Origin: Pseudomonas sp. L5B5
GTDB taxonomy: Bacteria; Pseudomonadota; Gammaproteobacteria; Pseudomonadales; Pseudomonadaceae
Length of the DNA stretch: 64,000 nt
Direction of reading: 5' to 3'
Assembly (NCBI RefSeq): GCF_020520285.1
Contig: NZ_CP084742.1
Location: forward strand, 4,650,001 to 4,714,000
Below the pieces are notes generated by a model, which had not been told where the DNA came from, made no database searches, and was given only the letters and a program-made list of their open reading frames with translations. The position numbers and the translations under genes are program-made. Below, piece by piece: positions 1 to 7,978 of the stretch; the first letter of the stretch is position 1; each line of letters begins with the position of its first letter.

Positions 1-408
1 CAGGTGGCACTGCGCTACGGCGTGCGCGGTGCCCGGGAACAAGCGCAGCAGGGCTTTCCTGCGGTGCTGCAACTGGGGCTGCCCCAGCTCAAGCGCAGTC
101 GCGCCCAAGGCCATGGCGAACAGAACGCCCGGCTCGATGCGCTGCTGGCGATCATGACCGGCCTGGCCGACACCTGTGTGCTCTATCGCGCGGGCGAGAC
201 CGGCCTGCGAGCCATGCAGGAAGGCGCCCAGGCAGTGCTCGATGCAGGTGGCAGCGCCAGCCTGGCCGGGCGTCGCCGGCTGCATGAGCTGGACCAGTGC
301 CTGGTGGCCTTGAACGCCTCGCCCGGGGGGGCCGCGGACTTGCTCGCGGCCTGCCTGCTGATCGACCGGATCGCCTCCGGCGCCGTCCTTATCCAGGGAG
401 CAGTGTGA
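1..408 (+). CDS. mdcB: Triphosphoribosyl-dephospho-CoA synthase MdcB, C-terminal part
   Basis: The gene is cut by the left edge; about 135 C-terminal residues are visible, roughly half of a family member of about 290 residues. The residues [19 protein letters not shown] and the run of alanine-rich helices match the CitG/MdcB family. That family makes 2'-(5''-triphosphoribosyl)-3'-dephospho-CoA from ATP and dephospho-CoA, the precursor of the malonate decarboxylase prosthetic group. The stop codon overlaps the mdcC start in a TGATG arrangement, which implies translational coupling. The preceding gene mdcA would lie outside the window. Confidence 0.88.
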   Translation, partial: QVALRYGVRGAREQAQQGFPAVLQLGLPQLKRSRAQGHGEQNARLDALLAIMTGLADTCVLYRAGETGLRAMQEGAQAVLDAGGSASLAGRRRLHELDQCLVALNASPGGAADLLAACLLIDRIASGAVLIQGAV

Positions 409-707
409 TGGAAACCTTGTCTTTCGAATTTCCCGCCGGCCAGCCCGGTCGGGGCCGTGCCCTGGTGGGCTGTGTCGGCTCCGGTGACCTGGAAGTGCTG
501 TTGGAACCGGCCCCGGCCGGGAAGCTGACGATCCAGGTGCAGACCTCGGTCAACGGCAGCGCCGCGCGCTGGCAGCATCTGTTCGAGCGTATGTTCGACG
601 GCCAGAGGCTGCCGGCGCTGCTGATCGATATCCATGACTTCGGTGCCACTCCAGGGGTGGTGCGCTTGCGTCTAGAACAAGCTCTGGAGGAGATCGGCCA
701 TGACTGA
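408..707 (+). CDS. mdcC: Malonate decarboxylase acyl carrier protein (delta subunit) MdcC
   Basis: This is a 99-residue acyl carrier protein that holds malonyl and acetyl groups as thioesters on a phosphoribosyl-dephospho-CoA arm. The motif VGSGDLEVLLE places a serine at residue 25, the position known to carry the prosthetic group in this family. The start is the ATG that overlaps the mdcB stop. The end overlaps mdcD by eight bases. The length is normal for MdcC, and the position between mdcB and mdcD is the conserved order in Pseudomonas. Confidence 0.93.
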   Translation: METLSFEFPAGQPGRGRALVGCVGSGDLEVLLEPAPAGKLTIQVQTSVNGSAARWQHLFERMFDGQRLPALLIDIHDFGATPGVVRLRLEQALEEIGHD

Positions 708-1551
708 CAGCGCCCGTTTGCTCAACCAGCACAGCTTTGTCGAACTCGGTGCCCGGCAGCGCGCCAGAGCGCTATTGGATGCCGGCAGCTTTCGCGAGCT
801 GCTCGATCCGTTCCAGCGGGTCATGTCGCCCTGGCTGCCGCGCCAGGGCGTGGTGCCCCAGGCCGATGACGGCGTGGTGATCGCCAAGGGCAGCATCGAC
901 GGCCTGCCGGTGGTGATCGCCGCCATCGAAGGCGCGTTCCAGGGCGGCAGTCTCGGGGAAGTGGGCGGGGCGAAGATCGCCGGTGCCCTGGAACTTGCCG
1001 CCGAGGACAACCGCAAGGGCATTGCCACCCGCGCCGTGCTGCTGCTGGAAACCGGCGGCGTACGCTTGCAGGAGGCCAACCTGGGCCTGGCAGCGATCGC
1101 CGATATCCACGCGGCCATCGTCGACCTGCGCCAGTACCAGCCAGTGGTGGGCGTGGTAGCGGGCAGCGTCGGCTGTTTTGGTGGCATGTCGATCGCCGCC
1201 GGCCTGTGCAGCTATCTGCTGGTGACCCAGGAAGCACGTCTGGGGCTGAACGGCCCCCAGGTCATCGAGCAGGAAGCCGGGCTGGAGGAATACGACTCCC
1301 GGGACCGGCCGTTCATCTGGAGCCTGACCGGTGGCGAGCAGCGTTTTGCCAGTGGCCTGGTGGACCGTTATGTCGCCGACGATGTGGCGCAGATCCAGGC
1401 CCAGGTCCGTGAGTTGCTGGTCCTCGGCCTGCCTCAGCGGCAGCGCAGCCGCGAGGCGGATCTGTATCTGCACCGTCTGGCTGGCCTGGACACGCAGCCG
1501 CAGATCGATGCGGCGACAGTTCGCGATCTGTATCAAGGAGACCGCTCATGA
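700..1551 (+). CDS. mdcD: Malonate decarboxylase beta subunit MdcD
   Basis: The 283-residue protein belongs to the carboxyltransferase/crotonase-like fold. With MdcE it forms the malonyl-S-ACP decarboxylase that releases CO2 and leaves acetyl-S-ACP. Visible features include the glycine-rich stretch GGSLGEVGGAKIAGALELA and the segment VGVVAGSVGCFGGMSIAAG, which fits an oxyanion-hole region. The ATG start lies inside the end of mdcC and the stop overlaps the mdcE ATG, so the three genes are tightly coupled. The protein is cytoplasmic. Confidence 0.93.
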   Translation: MTDSARLLNQHSFVELGARQRARALLDAGSFRELLDPFQRVMSPWLPRQGVVPQADDGVVIAKGSIDGLPVVIAAIEGAFQGGSLGEVGGAKIAGALELAAEDNRKGIATRAVLLLETGGVRLQEANLGLAAIADIHAAIVDLRQYQPVVGVVAGSVGCFGGMSIAAGLCSYLLVTQEARLGLNGPQVIEQEAGLEEYDSRDRPFIWSLTGGEQRFASGLVDRYVADDVAQIQAQVRELLVLGLPQRQRSREADLYLHRLAGLDTQPQIDAATVRDLYQGDRS

Positions 1552-2351
1552 ATGCTAGTTCCCTGCGGGGCCTGAACTGGTTCAACGCCTTGAGAGGCGA
1601 TGCGCCCGGGGTTGCCGGCCTGCCGCCTTCGCTGCAAGTCGCCGACGGCCAGTTGGGCGGCCAGCCTGCACGCTTTATCGCCGTGGTGCCCGACCCCGAG
1701 AACCGTTTTCCCCGTGCCCGTCAGGGCGAGGTCGGCTTGCTGGAGGGCTGGGGCCTGGCCAAGGCGGTGGACGGGCTGATCGATGCCGACCGCGATCAAC
1801 CGCACAAGCGAGCGCTGATCGCCATTGTCGATGTGCCGAGCCAGGCCTATGGCCGCCGTGAAGAGGCCCTGGGCATTCATCAGGCCCTGGCCGCGGCTGC
1901 CGACAGCTACGCCCGGGCGCGGCTGGCCGGGCACCCGGTGATCGCCCTGTTGGTGGGCAAGGCCATGTCCGGGGCCTTTCTGGCCCACGGCTACCAGGCC
2001 AACCGCCTGATCGCCCTGCGCGATCCGGGGGTAATGGTGCATGCCATGGGCAAGGCTTCGGCGGCCCGGGTCACCCTGCGCAGCGTCGAGGAACTGGAAG
2101 CCCTGGCCGCCAGCGTGCCGCCCATGGCCTATGACATCGACAGCTATGCCGGCCTGGGCCTGCTCTGGGAAACCTTGTCGGTGCGGCAGATCGAACAGCC
2201 GACGGCGCAGGATCTGGCCGCGGTGGAGGAGTGCCTGCTGGCGGCGATTGCCGATGTGCGGGCCAAGGGCGTCGACCTTGGCAGCCGCCTGGGGGCAGTG
2301 AACCGAGAGGCTTCGAGCCGGGTCCGGCAATTGCTGCGGGAACAGTGGTGA
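1548..2351 (+). CDS. mdcE: Malonate decarboxylase gamma subunit MdcE
   Basis: This 267-residue partner of MdcD completes the decarboxylase heterodimer. The segment HPVIALLVGKAMSGAFLAHG is the glycine-rich region typical of the gamma subunit and resembles the second half of acyl-CoA carboxyltransferases. It overlaps mdcD at its start by four bases and mdcG at its end by four bases. Nothing suggests degeneration. Confidence 0.93.
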   Translation: MNASSLRGLNWFNALRGDAPGVAGLPPSLQVADGQLGGQPARFIAVVPDPENRFPRARQGEVGLLEGWGLAKAVDGLIDADRDQPHKRALIAIVDVPSQAYGRREEALGIHQALAAAADSYARARLAGHPVIALLVGKAMSGAFLAHGYQANRLIALRDPGVMVHAMGKASAARVTLRSVEELEALAASVPPMAYDIDSYAGLGLLWETLSVRQIEQPTAQDLAAVEECLLAAIADVRAKGVDLGSRLGAVNREASSRVRQLLREQW

Positions 2352-2974
2352 GCGGGCTCGGCCCCTGGCTGCCCCACGACCTGCTGTGGGGCATGACCCC
2401 GGCACACTTGGCCGCCGACGCGCCAGCCTGGGCCTTCCGGGTGCTGGAGCAAGGGCAGCCGGTGGTGGTGCGCCGGGCGGTGAGCGCGCCCGGTTCGATC
2501 GCGGTGGGGTTGCGTGGCCAGTCCCGGGAACAGCGTTATCCGGCATTCCTGGCGCTGGACTCGGTACAGCGTGGGGTGCACCCGGAGGAGCTGCGCCATG
2601 TGCCGTCATCTCGGGCATGGCCTGCGCTCCAGGCGCTGGATCAGTTGCGCGGCGCGCTGGATGCCCTGGGCCTGGCCTGGGGCGTGGGCGGCAGTGCCGG
2701 GTACGAGCTGGCCAGTGGCAGGGGTGTGCTGCACCAGCACAGCGACCTGGATCTGATCCTGCGTACGCCGGAGCCTTTTTCCCGGACTTGGGCGCGGGAG
2801 TTGCTGTCCCTGCTGGAGCGCGCCGAGTGCCCGGTGGACCTGCAACTGCAGGTTCCGGCCGGCGGCCTGGCCCTGCGCGAATGGGCGGGAGCAGCGCCCC
2901 GGGTGCTGCTCAAGAGCGCCACCGGGGCGCACCTGGTGAGCGATCCCTGGGGCGTCCAGGAGTGGGCGGCATGA
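2348..2974 (+). CDS. mdcG: Phosphoribosyl-dephospho-CoA transferase MdcG
   Basis: The 208-residue product is the holo-ACP synthase that transfers the phosphoribosyl-dephospho-CoA arm to the serine of MdcC. I chose the GTG at 2348, which overlaps the mdcE stop in a GTGA arrangement; an in-frame ATG 117 bases upstream would run deep into mdcE. The segment GVGGSAGYELASG followed by HQHSDLDLIL resembles a nucleotidyltransferase GS...DxD core, as expected for MdcG. The stop overlaps the ATG of mdcH. Confidence 0.9.
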   Translation: MSGLGPWLPHDLLWGMTPAHLAADAPAWAFRVLEQGQPVVVRRAVSAPGSIAVGLRGQSREQRYPAFLALDSVQRGVHPEELRHVPSSRAWPALQALDQLRGALDALGLAWGVGGSAGYELASGRGVLHQHSDLDLILRTPEPFSRTWARELLSLLERAECPVDLQLQVPAGGLALREWAGAAPRVLLKSATGAHLVSDPWGVQEWAA

Positions 2975-3906
2975 GCAGCTTGCTGGTATTTCCCGGCCAG
3001 GGCGCGCAGCAACCGGGAATGCTCCGGCGCCTGCCAGGCAGCCAGGAGGTCACGGCTTGTCTGCAAGAGGCTAGCGACGTACTGGGGCAGGACGTGCTGG
3101 CCCTGGATTCATCCCAGGCCCTGGCCGGCACCCGGGCGGTGCAGTTGTGCCTGCTGGTTGCCGGGGTGGCCTGTGCCCGGACCCTGCTGCAACCGGGCTG
3201 TACGGTGGATTACGTGGCTGGCCTGTCCATCGGTGCCTACCCGGCGGCCGTGGTGGCCGGGGCCCTGGAATTTGCCGATGCCTTGCGCCTGGTGAGCCTG
3301 CGCGGGGAGTTGATGCAACGGGCTTATCCACAGGGCTATGGCATGACCGTGCTGACCGGCCTGGACCTGGGGACAGTGGAAGGGCTGCTGGCCCGGGTCC
3401 ACAGCCAGGAGAGGCCGGTGTACCTGGCCAACATCAACGCCGACAACCAGATCGTGATCGCCGGCAGCGACGCGGGGATGCAGGCCGTGGCCGAGCTGGC
3501 CCGGGAGCGGGGCACTGGAGTGGCCAGGCGCCTGGCGGTCAGCGTGCCGTCCCATTGCCCGCTGCTGGAGCAACCGGCCCAGGCCCTGGCCGCAGCCTTT
3601 GCCACGGTGCCGATGCGGGCGTCCAGCCTGGGTTATCTCAGCGGCAGCCGGGCGCGGCTGTTGCGCACGGTGGAGCAGCTACGCGATGACCTGGCGTTCA
3701 ACATGTGCCGGGTGGTGGACTGGCGCGGCACGGTGCAGAGCGCCTACGAGCGCGGGGTGCGCCTGCAGATCGAGCTGCCCCCCGGCGCGGTCCTGACCGG
3801 CCTGGCTCGCCGGGTATTCGAACAGGGTTCGGTGATCGCCTTCGATGGCGCCCGTCCGGACACCTTGCAGGCGCTGTTGCGCGAGGAGGGCGGCCGCGAC
3901 CGATAG
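2971..3906 (+). CDS. mdcH: Malonyl-CoA:ACP transacylase MdcH (malonate decarboxylase epsilon subunit)
   Basis: This 311-residue FabD-like acyltransferase loads malonate from malonyl-CoA onto the MdcC arm to prime the decarboxylase cycle. The N-terminal FPGQGAQQPGM motif and the GLSIG nucleophile elbow (serine at about residue 86) are intact, as is the later PSHCPLL segment with its conserved histidine. The ATG at 2971 overlaps the mdcG stop; a longer in-frame reading starts inside mdcG and has no homology, so it was rejected. The next gene, mdcL, begins after a 67-base gap. Confidence 0.93.
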   Translation: MSSLLVFPGQGAQQPGMLRRLPGSQEVTACLQEASDVLGQDVLALDSSQALAGTRAVQLCLLVAGVACARTLLQPGCTVDYVAGLSIGAYPAAVVAGALEFADALRLVSLRGELMQRAYPQGYGMTVLTGLDLGTVEGLLARVHSQERPVYLANINADNQIVIAGSDAGMQAVAELARERGTGVARRLAVSVPSHCPLLEQPAQALAAAFATVPMRASSLGYLSGSRARLLRTVEQLRDDLAFNMCRVVDWRGTVQSAYERGVRLQIELPPGAVLTGLARRVFEQGSVIAFDGARPDTLQALLREEGGRDR

Positions 3907-3973
3907 AGCACCGACTCAAGCTGACGAAGCACAAGAACAACAACTTCGACGATGCACTTTGAGGACAACAACA

Positions 3974-4366
3974 ATGATTATCTACGGTGTGGCCTTCCTG
4001 GCCTTTTGTACCCTGGTGGGTATTTTCATCGGTGAGCTGCTGGGCAAGCTGATCGGCGTGCCGGCCAATGTCGGCGGCGTGGGTATCGCCATGCTGCTGT
4101 TGATCGGCCTGGGCAGCTACCTGAACAAGCGCGGCCTGTTCACCGGCAAGTCCGAGCAGGGCGTGGAGTTCTGGAGTGCGGTGTACATCCCCATCGTGGT
4201 GGCCATGGCAGCGCAGCAGAACGTGTATGGCGCGCTCAAGGGCGGGCCCATGGCGATTCTCGCCGGGACCCTGGCGGTGGTGATCGCCTTTGCCCTGGTG
4301 CCGGTGCTGGTGCGCATCGGCAACAAGGCGCCGCAAGTGCCTGTCCCTCAGAAAACAGCGGGGTAA
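3974..4366 (+). CDS. mdcL: Malonate transporter subunit MadL/MdcL
   Basis: A 130-residue, very hydrophobic inner-membrane protein with about four predicted transmembrane helices. The segments VGIFIGELLGKLIGVPANVGG and FWSAVYIPIVVAMAAQQNVYGAL are characteristic of MadL, which with MadM imports malonate with a coupled cation. The ATG at 3974 follows the sequence GAGGACAACAACA; the GAGGA is a reasonable ribosome site. The TAA stop shares bases with the mdcM ATG. Confidence 0.9.
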   Translation: MIIYGVAFLAFCTLVGIFIGELLGKLIGVPANVGGVGIAMLLLIGLGSYLNKRGLFTGKSEQGVEFWSAVYIPIVVAMAAQQNVYGALKGGPMAILAGTLAVVIAFALVPVLVRIGNKAPQVPVPQKTAG

Positions 4367-5139
4367 TGGCCATGTACGAATCGATGATGAAGGTCATTAC
4401 CGGCTACGGGCTGATCAGCGGTTTCGCGGTGATCGGGATCACCATGTGGGTCTCCTACTGGATCTCCAACACCTTTACCAAGGGCCGCCTGCACGGCTCG
4501 GCCATCGCCATCCTGCTGGGGCTGGTGCTGTCCTATGTGGGCGGCGCCTTTACCGGCGGGCAGAAGGGGGTGGTGGATATTCCGCTGCTGTCGGGCATCG
4601 GCCTGCTGGGCGGGGCCATGCTGCGGGACTTCGCGATTGTCGCAACGGCCTTCGGGGTCAGTGTCGAGGAGCTCAAGCGCGCCGGATTCGTGGGGGTGCT
4701 GGCGCTGTTCGTCGGGGTCGGCTCGTCGTTTGTGGCGGGAGTCGGGGTGGCCATGGCCTTTGGTTATACCGATGCGGTGAGCCTGACCACCATTGGCGCC
4801 GGCGCTGTGACCTATATCGTCGGGCCGGTGACCGGGGCGGCCATCGGCGCCAGCTCCGAGGTCATGGCGCTGTCGATTGCCGCAGGGTTGATCAAGGCGA
4901 TCCTGGTGATGGTCATGACCCCCTTCGTGGCGCCGCTGATCGGACTCAACAACCCGCGCAGCGCGGTGATCTTCGGCGGTCTGATGGGCACCTCCAGCGG
5001 CGTCGCCGGAGGCCTGGCGGCCACCGATCCGAAGCTGGTGCCCTATGGTTGCCTCACGGCGGCGTTCTACACCGCCCTGGGCTGCCTGCTGGGGCCGTCG
5101 TTGCTGTTCCTCATGATGCGCGGCCTGCTGGGCGCGTAG
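4366..5139 (+). CDS. mdcM: Malonate transporter subunit MadM/MdcM
   Basis: The 257-residue integral membrane protein has many alanine/glycine-rich helices and pairs with MdcL for malonate uptake. The start overlaps the mdcL stop as TAATG; a second ATG two codons later is an equal candidate. It is the last gene of the rightward mdc operon. The 34 bases to the convergent mdcR end contain no clear terminator with a T-run. Confidence 0.9.
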   Translation: MAMYESMMKVITGYGLISGFAVIGITMWVSYWISNTFTKGRLHGSAIAILLGLVLSYVGGAFTGGQKGVVDIPLLSGIGLLGGAMLRDFAIVATAFGVSVEELKRAGFVGVLALFVGVGSSFVAGVGVAMAFGYTDAVSLTTIGAGAVTYIVGPVTGAAIGASSEVMALSIAAGLIKAILVMVMTPFVAPLIGLNNPRSAVIFGGLMGTSSGVAGGLAATDPKLVPYGCLTAAFYTALGCLLGPSLLFLMMRGLLGA

Positions 5140-5173
5140 CACCTGGCTGCCGACCACGGCGCTGCCGCCAGGC

Positions 5174-6094
5174 TCAGGAGAGCGCCTGGCGGTTGGTGTA
5201 CATCCGGCATTCGGCCAGCAGCGCCAGCAGGTTCGGGTCGCGCTCCTTGGCCTTGAGGAACACCACGCCGATGTGTTGCTGCAGGCGGTAGCGCGCCTGC
5301 AGGGGTATCAGCTTCACGCGATTTTCATAGACGGCGGCAATCCTTCCCGGCAGCAGGGCATAACCCACGCCCGAGCTGACCATGCTCAGCAGGGTGAAGA
5401 TGTCGTTCACCTGCATTGCGACCTTCGGCTCGAACCCCGCCTGCTTGAATACCCGCACACCGTCCTGGTGAGTGGCAAAGCCCTGGGTCAGCGTGATGAA
5501 GGTGGCGTCGCGCACCTGGGCCAGGTCCACTTCGCTCTGCCGGGCAAAGGGCGAATCGGCTGGGGTGGCAAGGAAAATATCATCGGAAAACAGCGGCAGT
5601 TGTTCGCAGTCCGGGTCGTTGACGCTGTCGTCCAGGGACACCAGGATGGCGTCCACCTCCATGTTCTTGAGCTTGTACAGCAGGTCGGTGTTGGAACCCA
5701 GGATCAGGTCGATGTTCAGCTCGCTGCGCCGCAGCTTCAGGCCCATGATCAGTTGTGGCACGGTTTTCACGGTCAGGGAGTAAAGCGCGCCGAGCTTGAA
5801 ACGTTCTGCCGAGAAGCCAGCGGCCTCTCGGGTCAGGCGTACGCTCTCGACCACGTCCTGCACCAGTTTCTGCGCTCGCTCCTCCAGCACGTAGGCACTT
5901 TCCAGCGGGGTCAGGTTGCGTCCCTCATGCTTGAACAGCGGGCAGCGCAGGGCGCTTTCCAGGGAATGGATGGCCCGGTGCACGCTGACATTGCTGGTCT
6001 GCAGTTCGCTGGCGGCACGGGCGAGGTTGCCGGTGCGCATGAAAGCCAGAAACACTTCGAGCTTCTTGAGGGTCAACTCTTCGTCGATGAGCAT
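5174..6094 (-). CDS. mdcR: LysR-type regulator of malonate use MdcR
   Basis: A 306-residue LysR regulator. The N-terminal winged helix-turn-helix lies in residues 5-65 (LKKLEVFLAFMRTGNLARAA), followed by an effector domain to the end. I use the ATG at 6094; an upstream in-frame ATG adds 34 residues that do not look like a LysR start. MdcR activates mdc genes with malonate in related bacteria; here it converges on mdcM rather than diverging from the operon. The malonate-specific assignment rests on this position and general similarity. Confidence 0.85.
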   Translation of the reverse strand: MLIDEELTLKKLEVFLAFMRTGNLARAASELQTSNVSVHRAIHSLESALRCPLFKHEGRNLTPLESAYVLEERAQKLVQDVVESVRLTREAAGFSAERFKLGALYSLTVKTVPQLIMGLKLRRSELNIDLILGSNTDLLYKLKNMEVDAILVSLDDSVNDPDCEQLPLFSDDIFLATPADSPFARQSEVDLAQVRDATFITLTQGFATHQDGVRVFKQAGFEPKVAMQVNDIFTLLSMVSSGVGYALLPGRIAAVYENRVKLIPLQARYRLQQHIGVVFLKAKERDPNLLALLAECRMYTNRQALS

Positions 6095-6247
6095 GGTCCG
6101 GACTCTGGTGGAGAGGGTCCGATGATGCCCGATGAGTCGGAATGTGGCCGCTGGTTTTTTCGGGGCGTCGCCCCAATGGACATGTTGCGCGTTCAAGCTG
6201 CAGGCCGAGCCTGCGGGTTCTTTTTATGTTTTCAGGGTGAGTGACTG

Positions 6248-6865
6248 ATGTATCACGGAGAAAGACTCAATGCCTGGACCCACCTCTTGGGTGCGGTCGC
6301 GGCGTTTATCGGCGGTATCTGGCTGGTGGTGCTGGCCAGTCTCGACGGCAGTCCGTGGAAGATCGTCGGGGTGGCGATCTATGCCTTCACCTTGCTGGTG
6401 CTCTACAGCGTGTCCACGGTCTATCACAGCGTGCGCGGGCGGGCGAAGAGCATCATGCAAAAGGTCGATCATTTCTCGATCTACCTGCTGATCGCCGGCA
6501 GCTATACGCCGTTTTGCCTGGTGACCCTGCGCGGGCCCTGGGGCTGGACCTTGTTCGGCATCGTCTGGAGCCTGGCCTTGATCGGCATCCTCCAGGAGAT
6601 CAAGCCGCGTTCCGAGGCGCGGATCCTGTCCATCGTGATCTACGCGGTCATGGGCTGGATCGTGCTGGTGGCGGTCAAGCCGCTGCTGGCGGCCTTGGGC
6701 CCTGTGGGGTTCGCCTGGTTGGCCTCGGGCGGGGTGCTGTACACCGTGGGGATCATTTTTTTCGCCCTCGACAACCGCCTGCGCCATGCCCACGGCATCT
6801 GGCACTTGTTCGTGATCGCCGGGAGCCTGCTGCACTTCGTCGCCATCCTGTTCTATGTAGTGTGA
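6248..6865 (+). CDS. Hemolysin III / TrhA family membrane protein
   Basis: The 205-residue protein has seven hydrophobic segments and belongs to the hemolysin III (PAQR-like) family. The N-terminal motif HGERLNAWTHLLGAV, the SxxYHS motif (STVYHSV) and the C-terminal GIWHLFVIAGSLLHF supply the conserved histidines, aspartates and serines thought to bind a metal in PAQR proteins. Its physiological role is uncertain; membrane-energy and lipid-homeostasis roles have been proposed for E. coli TrhA. It stands alone, transcribed away from mdcR. Confidence 0.88.
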   Translation: MYHGERLNAWTHLLGAVAAFIGGIWLVVLASLDGSPWKIVGVAIYAFTLLVLYSVSTVYHSVRGRAKSIMQKVDHFSIYLLIAGSYTPFCLVTLRGPWGWTLFGIVWSLALIGILQEIKPRSEARILSIVIYAVMGWIVLVAVKPLLAALGPVGFAWLASGGVLYTVGIIFFALDNRLRHAHGIWHLFVIAGSLLHFVAILFYVV

Positions 6866-6956
6866 TCGGCGAGCGCCTCGTCGTTCATCGCGGGCCAGCC
6901 TTGCTCGGTGATACCTGTGTAGAAGCGGGTTCGTGATGACGCCCTGGCAAGCCACC

Positions 6957-7871
6957 TCAATCTATGGTCATCAACCGATCCAGCTGCTCCTGCGCCCGCC
7001 CGCCAAAGATCTCCAGCAGGCTGCTCAAGGTATGCGGCAGCGCCTCCGCGGCGCGGGTCACGGCGTACAGGGTGATCGGCAGCGACGGGCTCAAGGGCCG
7101 GATCGCAGTGCTGGCCGGGGAAGCGCCCAGGGCGGTGAAGGGGTCGATCAGCGCCAGGCCGGCGCCGGATTCCACCATGGCCCGGGCCAGGGAATAGGTC
7201 TGTACGGCGATGCTCACTCGCGGTGGTGGCTCCACTGTCTTGAGGTAGCCATCGAGTCGCGCCGACAGCGGGTCGGCGCTGCTCAGGCCGATCAGCGGGG
7301 CGCCCGCCAGCTCTTGCAGGGATAGCGGCTGCCCCAGGCTGCCAGCGGGCCAGTATCTATGGGGGGCCAGGGCCACCAGCACGCCCTGGGCCAGGGCCTG
7401 GCCGCTCAGGCCGGGGTGATCCGGTCGTTGCAGGGTCAGGGCCACATCGATTTCGCGCATCAACAGGTTCTGCACCAGCTCGCGGCTGTGGGCGCTGGAC
7501 AACTCGCAGAGGTTGTCCGGGTAGCGCCGGGTCCACTCGCTGATGGCAGGCGGCAGCAGGGCCAGGGCCAGGGCCGGCGTGGCGCCGATGCGCAAGCTGT
7601 GGCCCGGTGTCCGGCGCAGATTCTGGGCCAGGCGCCGCACGCCTTGCAGGCTTTCGCTGACCTTGTCCACTTCCCGCTCCAGTTCCAGGGCTTCCGGGGT
7701 TGGCTGCAACTTGCCGCGTATCCGCAGGAACAATGGGAAGCCCAGCTGCAACTCGGCGTGCTGCAGCACCTTGGTCACCGCTGGCTGCGAGACGTGCAGC
7801 AGCTGCGCGGCGCCGCTGATGGAACCGGTCTGGCGGATGGCCTGGAAGATCTCGATATGGCGAAGGCGCAT
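6957..7871 (-). CDS. LysR-type regulator next to an amino-acid dehydrogenase
   Basis: A 304-residue LysR protein. The start chosen is the ATG beginning MRLRHIEIFQAIRQTGSIS, which opens the helix-turn-helix directly and has a GGAG ribosome site five bases upstream. Longer in-frame starts would read through the divergent promoter region. The effector-binding domain covers roughly residues 90-300. It diverges from the dehydrogenase/RidA/binding-protein genes, and an inverted repeat with T-N11-A geometry lies between them, so it most likely controls them. The ligand is unknown, possibly an amino acid. Confidence 0.88.
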   Translation of the reverse strand: MRLRHIEIFQAIRQTGSISGAAQLLHVSQPAVTKVLQHAELQLGFPLFLRIRGKLQPTPEALELEREVDKVSESLQGVRRLAQNLRRTPGHSLRIGATPALALALLPPAISEWTRRYPDNLCELSSAHSRELVQNLLMREIDVALTLQRPDHPGLSGQALAQGVLVALAPHRYWPAGSLGQPLSLQELAGAPLIGLSSADPLSARLDGYLKTVEPPPRVSIAVQTYSLARAMVESGAGLALIDPFTALGASPASTAIRPLSPSLPITLYAVTRAAEALPHTLSSLLEIFGGRAQEQLDRLMTID

Positions 7872-7878
7872 GACAACT

Positions 7879-7897
7879 CCATAACCTTTGTTTATGG
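7879..7897. promoter_or_regulatory. Likely LysR operator between the lysR and dehydrogenase genes
   Basis: The sequence CCATAA-N7-TTATGG is a perfect 6+6 bp inverted repeat containing T-N11-A, the usual LysR box geometry. Its edge is only seven bases from the lysR ATG and it overlaps that gene's GGAG, so binding could block lysR translation initiation or transcription. It is about 80 bases upstream of the divergent dehydrogenase gene. Confidence 0.55.
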
Positions 7898-7978
7898 GTG
7901 ATCCATCTTTACTCATTGTCCGGCGCCTGTCACCTGCCCCTAACCTTGGGCCCATCGAACAACGATCCAGGGGCAATC

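Noticed and set aside
2386..2970. N-terminal extension of mdcH by about 195 codons
   Set aside because: The extension overlaps mdcG entirely and is low-complexity; the FPGQGAQ motif starts right after the ATG at 2971.
5140..5173. Possible terminator between mdcM and mdcR (CCTGGC...GCCAGG)
   Set aside because: The arms are only six bases with a long loop and no T-run on either side.
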